DNA of 9,089 nucleotides, taken from DAOTTW01 sp034437615. Its GTDB lineage: Bacteria; Chloroflexota; Anaerolineae; Aggregatilineales; Phototrophicaceae. The stretch is taken from contig DAOTTW010000246.1 of NCBI GenBank assembly GCA_034437615.1, forward strand, positions 1 to 9,089, read 5' to 3'. Below, in pieces: positions 5,713 to 9,089 of the stretch. How positions within the stretch are numbered: position 1 is the first letter of the stretch; each line of letters starts with the position of its first letter. The notes beneath the pieces were generated by a model. The model had not been told where the DNA came from. It ran no database searches and saw only the letters and a program-made list of their open reading frames with translations. Both the position numbers and the translations under genes were made by a program.

Positions 5713-6288
5713 ATGCATGAACACATCTCTGAACGGATGCAACTGAAGCTCGATGGGATGCTCAGCGCGGAGATGGCTGAAGAACTTGAGGCGTATCTGG
5801 ATGCAGACGCAGCAGCCGCTAGCGAAATGCAACGCCTGGAAAGCATCGACCAGATGTTTGCAGGTTCGCAGCATGTACGCGCCCCGGAGCGCCTCGCAGT
5901 GACGATTATGGCGCGGCTAGCGCAGGCCGTGCAGACGCAGGCCGAACTGGGCAAGCTGCCGCAGGAAGCGCGTCAGGCTGTGATGCTGAGTTCATCGCTG
6001 GTGATGCTGACGATGATGCCTGTCATGGTGGCTTCCTGTTGGATGGTGATGTATGGTGTGCGTAACCCGGCGGTGCTGGGCGTCACGGTCAACCGCACGA
6101 TTGCATTGTTGTCGATGCTGATTAAATCAATGGCGGAGATGATGGCAGCGCTAGAGGATTTTGTGAAGGAACACCCGGAGCAGGCCCCGGTAGCGTTGCG
6201 CATGATTCCGATGGCGTTGTTAGCCTTGATGGATTACATGGAAACTGACTGGCAAGAGAACGCGCCAGATAAGCAAGAAGAAGCGTAA
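5713..6288 (+). CDS. Probable membrane-bound anti-sigma factor, methionine-rich
   Basis: 191 residues, starting 3 bp after the sigma gene (Shine-Dalgarno AAGGGA inside the sigma gene), so translation is likely coupled. The N-terminal ~70 residues (SERMQLKLDGMLSAEMAEEL, then an acidic and alanine-rich helix) have the length and helical pattern of an anti-sigma domain, but the zinc-binding H-x3-C-x2-C motif is absent. Residues 89-115 are a clear membrane helix; 118-146 and 159-175 are further hydrophobic or amphipathic segments. The C-terminus is acidic (APDKQEEA). Methionine makes up 22 of 191 residues, seven of them within the first membrane helix. No sequence family is recognised with certainty; the role rests on position behind an ECF sigma gene and on topology. 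It would hold the sigma factor at the membrane until a signal releases it. Confidence 0.75.
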   Translation: MHEHISERMQLKLDGMLSAEMAEELEAYLDADAAAASEMQRLESIDQMFAGSQHVRAPERLAVTIMARLAQAVQTQAELGKLPQEARQAVMLSSSLVMLTMMPVMVASCWMVMYGVRNPAVLGVTVNRTIALLSMLIKSMAEMMAALEDFVKEHPEQAPVALRMIPMALLALMDYMETDWQENAPDKQEEA

Positions 6289-6313
6289 ACAGAATATTGT
6301 ATGTTGTGTAGGT

Positions 6314-6333
6314 GGGAGGGCCATGACCCTCCC
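6314..6333. terminator. Hairpin between converging anti-sigma and htrA genes
   Basis: GGGAGGG (6314-6320) and CCCTCCC (6327-6333) form a 7-bp GC-rich stem with a 6-nt loop in the 60-bp gap between two convergent stops. There is no T tract on either side, so it may protect mRNA 3' ends or act with Rho rather than terminate by itself. Confidence 0.55.
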
Positions 6334-6348
6334 GCGCCAGGTTCTATG

Positions 6349-7470
6349 CTATGGGCGCGGCGCTAGGCGCACATCGAACCGTAGCTCTTCGCTGCCATTA
6401 CGCAGGATGTCCAGCGTCACTGTATCACCGGGGCGCGTATTCTGTGAGATATAGGTGATAAGCCTGTTGACGCCTGTCATCGGTACACCGTCGATCGCCG
6501 TGATGATGTCGAATTGCTCTGCAATCGCCACACCACCAGCCTGCATTTCGCCTGCGGCGTCCTGTAGGCCAGCACGCGCAGCGGGACCGCCATCAACTAC
6601 GTCGGAAACCAGCACGCCGCGCAGGTCGTTCGGCAGGTCATAGGCTTGCAGGTAGCGCAGCGGAACGTCACCACCAGCAATACCCAGATAGCTATATTGG
6701 ATAAAGCCCTGGTCGATCAATTCGCGGGCGACGCGCTGCGTCAGGTTTGACGGAATCGCGAAGCCAACACCGGCATTACTGCGGGTGGCGCTGGAAATCT
6801 GCGCATTCACACCGATGACCTGACCGTTTGTATTCAGCAGCGGACCACCACTATTACCGGGGTTAATCGCGGCGTCCGTCTGGATCACGCCACCAATCGA
6901 GAAATCATCGAGGCCCTGAATGCTGCGTTCGAGGCCGCTGATAATACCACTGGTCAGTGTCCAGTTCTGGCCGAAGGGGCTGCCAATGGCAATTACGGCT
7001 TCACCGACAGTCAGCGCTTCGGAATCGCCAAATTGCACGGGTTGCAGCTTATCTTGTGCCACATCAACGCGGATGACCGCTAGATCGGAGTCCGGGTCTG
7101 TGCCGACGATCCTGCCTTCGACCAATGTCCCATCACGGAAGGCGACTTCGATACGGTCAGCACTGTTAACCACGTGGAAATTTGTTACGATATGGCCTTC
7201 GTTGTCGATCACAAAGCCGGAGCCACCGCTACGGACCTGCTGACCACCAGGCGGTACACTGAAGCCGGGCGGCAGGTCACCATCGCCGCTTTCGACGGTG
7301 GATTCAACCGCAATCGACACGACGGAATCGCTGACATCTTCGTAAAGCTGTGCGAAATCCACATCCGTATTTGCCACAGCTACGCCTTGTGCTGCGACAG
7401 GCGCAATTGCCATCAACGATAGTGCGGCAAGCGCGACAATGCTTGCCAGAAATTTGCGTAGGTTGTTCAT
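6349..7470 (-). CDS. HtrA/DegP-like trypsin-type serine protease with one PDZ domain
   Basis: 373 residues from the ATG at 7470, which has AAAGGA 6 nt upstream and opens a signal peptide (basic MNNLRK, hydrophobic 8-22, cleavage likely near APVAAQ); the frame stays open to 7596 but that adds no signal-like start. HtrA proteases degrade or refold damaged proteins outside the cytoplasm. The protease domain (about 40-255) shows the triad His99 (TNFHVV), Asp129 (DPDSDLAVIRV) and Ser207 (NPGNSGGPLL). A PDZ domain follows at about 262-370 (YLGIAGG, GVLVSDVVDGGPAARAGL, DIITAIDG). No lipobox or second PDZ is seen, so it is DegS/HtrA-like in layout, but exported rather than anchored. The gene converges on the ECF sigma/anti-sigma pair, a neighbourhood that fits envelope stress, though control by that sigma is not shown. 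Confidence 0.95.
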   Translation of the reverse strand: MNNLRKFLASIVALAALSLMAIAPVAAQGVAVANTDVDFAQLYEDVSDSVVSIAVESTVESGDGDLPPGFSVPPGGQQVRSGGSGFVIDNEGHIVTNFHVVNSADRIEVAFRDGTLVEGRIVGTDPDSDLAVIRVDVAQDKLQPVQFGDSEALTVGEAVIAIGSPFGQNWTLTSGIISGLERSIQGLDDFSIGGVIQTDAAINPGNSGGPLLNTNGQVIGVNAQISSATRSNAGVGFAIPSNLTQRVARELIDQGFIQYSYLGIAGGDVPLRYLQAYDLPNDLRGVLVSDVVDGGPAARAGLQDAAGEMQAGGVAIAEQFDIITAIDGVPMTGVNRLITYISQNTRPGDTVTLDILRNGSEELRFDVRLAPRP

Positions 7471-7850
7471 GTGTTGTCCTTTCTTTCTCTCGTTTAGCCT
7501 CGGAAGCGTGAGTAGCCACAGAAGCAGAACAAAGTGAATAATTTCCCTCGCATCACCACGCTGATCGCCAGCAGATGTGATGCCGCTGAAGGGCATTCTT
7601 AGGCTAGGTGTTGCGTGTCAGCGTCGCATCAATGCGTTACAAAAGCAGCATCAGATGATGTAAACAAAGTGAAAATTGGCGATAGCGTGCGCCACGAAAA
7701 CCACACGACTACGCGATTGTGTGACGTTACATGATTGCGCGAACACACGCTTTTTCATATAATAGCCCTATCAGCTTAGAACGAATGCGCGAAAGATGTA
7801 CCCATTCCGCCCGGCGCATCCCGTGATATAGAAAAAGGACCTTGATTGCT
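7471..7850. promoter_or_regulatory. 380-bp divergent regulatory region between htrA and the DUF4231/SLATT-like gene
   Basis: No gene is seen here. It contains an 11-bp direct repeat AACAAAGTGAA at 7528-7538 and 7663-7673; both copies are followed by an AT-rich AATT, and they lie 58 and 193 bp upstream of htrA. Arms CACAC (7702-7706) and GTGTG (7719-7723) form a dyad ahead of the + strand promoter at 7735-7763, and CACACG recurs inside that promoter's spacer (7744-7749). Within the probable + strand leader, ATGCGC (7785-7790) and GCGCAT (7814-7819) can pair around a 23-nt loop. An htrA promoter could not be assigned with confidence. Confidence 0.5.
7735..7763 (+). promoter_or_regulatory. Sigma-70 promoter of the DUF4231/SLATT-like gene
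   Basis: A TTGCGC -35 box (7735-7740) and a perfect TATAAT -10 box (7758-7763) are separated by 17 bp, placing the start of transcription near 7770 and giving a leader of about 80 nt. The perfect -10 suggests housekeeping rather than ECF control. Confidence 0.75.
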
Positions 7851-9089
7851 ATGAGTACGACGACGAGCAACCCTCAGCAAGCATCTAAGTCAAGCTATAT
7901 CGCAGCAAGTAACATCGTACCACGCAGCGAGCAAGACCCAGCGCTGCTGGATGCGTGGCGCTTGTACCTGGCCTATGATAAGGCCGCCATGCGTCAGAAG
8001 GACTGGCATAGCGGCCTGCGCAAGTGGGTGATTCTGCTGGGCGTGGCGGCCAGCATCTTTGCTGTGGTGATCGCGCAGCCGCCGTTCAGTGCAAACGCCT
8101 CCCTGCAAGGCATCCTGCGCGTTATCCTGATTATCCTGCCGATTGCGATTGCCTCGGTGATGACCTTTGCATCGGAATTTACGCCGAGTTCGATGTGGGT
8201 GGTTTATCGCTTCAGCGCACAGAAAGTCCTGCGCGAGATTTACCTGTATCGAATGCAGGCTGGGCACTATGCCGAAGTTGACCGTGAGCCGATAGCGTAC
8301 TGGCAGCAAAAACTGCTGCTGGATCGCGTCGATAAAGCGCGCGAGACAACCAACAGGCTAGAATCTATCGACCCCTTCCTGCTGAAATTCCAGACGGATC
8401 AGGGCATCGTCAAAGCGGTGAAGTCCTGGTACGACAGCAAGGAATTCGACAAGGGCTTCACGGCGCTATCAGGCGAACAATACGTACAAGATCGCGCCAT
8501 TCCACAGCGCGACTGGTACATTGACAAGCTCAACCAGGATTATAAGCGCCTGCGCCTGAATCGGCGTTTTGTCTTGGCGGTTGCGGCGGTGGGGTCTGTC
8601 GCGGCGGGTATCAGCGCGGACCTGGCCTGGCTGGTTGTGGTTACCACCGCCATCATCGGTGCCATTACGACCTGGATGGAACTACGGATGCAGGGCCGCA
8701 CCTACGGTAATTATCACTTGACCGCCGAAAAGATGGACCGCAAAATCTCCGAGTGGCGCATTGTGCCAGCCGATAAGCAGGCGGATGCTAAGCACGTCGC
8801 CAATATGGTGCTTGAGTGCGAGATGATCTTCCGCGCTGAAGAAATCACGTGGATGCGGCAGGCGTTGCAATCACAGATGGCCGCCGAGCAATCGCTGATT
8901 AAGAATCTGAACGAGTGGACGAATCAGCAAATCATGGAAGAGGAATATATCAACTTTGATAAGTGGCTGACAGTCCAGCCCGCCGACGAATTCTTGGAAG
9001 CGGACCCGATGAACGTCCCCGAAGAACAGGCGCAGCAGGCTGCTGATGCTAGCACAGATAGCGCCGAGAACGCACAGCAGCCCGATCAG
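7851..9089 (+). CDS. Four-TM protein with two DUF4231/SLATT-like 2TM modules (3' end outside window)
   Basis: 413 codons are open to the window edge without a stop, so the protein is C-terminally incomplete, though its tail (EEQAQQAADASTDSAENAQQ) is already low-complexity and the end is probably near. The ATG at 7851 has AAAGGA about 11 nt upstream. Two similar units follow each other: unit 1 has a polar helix, then TM helices at about 57-76 and 87-108, then an amphipathic helix with YRFSAQKVLREIYLYRMQAG; unit 2 has DWYIDKLNQDYKRLRLNRRF, then TM helices at 240-257 and 258-275 and YGNYHLTAEKMDRKISEWR. This is the pattern of DUF4231 and the related SLATT domains, 2TM modules predicted to act as membrane effectors in nucleotide-signalling conflict systems. 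No signalling partner is visible beside it, so a defence role is unproven. It is divergent from htrA. Confidence 0.7.
   Translation, partial: MSTTTSNPQQASKSSYIAASNIVPRSEQDPALLDAWRLYLAYDKAAMRQKDWHSGLRKWVILLGVAASIFAVVIAQPPFSANASLQGILRVILIILPIAIASVMTFASEFTPSSMWVVYRFSAQKVLREIYLYRMQAGHYAEVDREPIAYWQQKLLLDRVDKARETTNRLESIDPFLLKFQTDQGIVKAVKSWYDSKEFDKGFTALSGEQYVQDRAIPQRDWYIDKLNQDYKRLRLNRRFVLAVAAVGSVAAGISADLAWLVVVTTAIIGAITTWMELRMQGRTYGNYHLTAEKMDRKISEWRIVPADKQADAKHVANMVLECEMIFRAEEITWMRQALQSQMAAEQSLIKNLNEWTNQQIMEEEYINFDKWLTVQPADEFLEADPMNVPEEQAQQAADASTDSAENAQQPDQ

Noticed and set aside
7471..7596. N-terminal extension of HtrA from 7596
   Set aside because: The ATG at 7470 is preceded by AAAGGA at ideal spacing and opens a classic signal peptide; the extension would bury it inside the protein.

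Overview
The window reads as a chromosomal housekeeping and stress-response region from a free-living bacterium of moderate GC content (estimated by eye). Protein style suggests Chloroflexota of the Anaerolineae type: a P1-family peptidase, a DUF4231/SLATT-like membrane protein, and an HtrA with a single PDZ domain. This taxonomic call is an inference, not a search result. There are no transposases, integrases, CRISPR arrays, tRNAs or rRNAs.

Layout. Bases 1-115 hold the 3' end of a peroxiredoxin Q (Bcp) gene on the + strand, closed by a bidirectional terminator at 125-153. On the - strand follows the rplJ-rplL operon (L10 and L7/L12, 201-1296). Upstream of it are a strong sigma-70 promoter (1502-1531) and a recognisable L10 leader RNA that ends in an intrinsic attenuator (1346-1377). 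Between that promoter and the next gene is a compact multi-hairpin element (1604-1684). Then come an mccB-type carboxyltransferase (-, 1703-3322), a small GlsB/YeaQ-type membrane protein (+, 3573-3854), and a DmpA-like P1 peptidase (-, 3851-4888) whose stop codon overlaps that of its neighbour. An ECF sigma factor and its probable membrane anti-sigma factor form a + strand operon (5098-6288), which converges on an HtrA/DegP-like serine protease (-, 6349-7470). Divergent from htrA, across a 380-bp regulatory region, is a four-TM DUF4231/SLATT-like protein (+, 7851 to beyond the window end).

How the genes fit together. The left part is translation machinery with classic feedback: the L10-L12 complex probably binds its own leader and favours termination. 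The right part looks like an envelope-stress module (ECF sigma, membrane anti-sigma, periplasmic or extracytoplasmic HtrA, stress-type membrane protein). Direct control of htrA by this sigma factor is inferred from neighbourhood only.

Most interesting points: the L10 leader with a 7-bp antiterminator/terminator switch; an L10 C-terminus with four 11-residue repeats, which predicts extra L12 dimers; a multi-branched palindromic element at 1604-1684; a very methionine-rich anti-sigma factor without zinc ligands; and a tandem DUF4231/SLATT-like membrane protein, a fold linked to bacterial conflict systems, sitting next to htrA.
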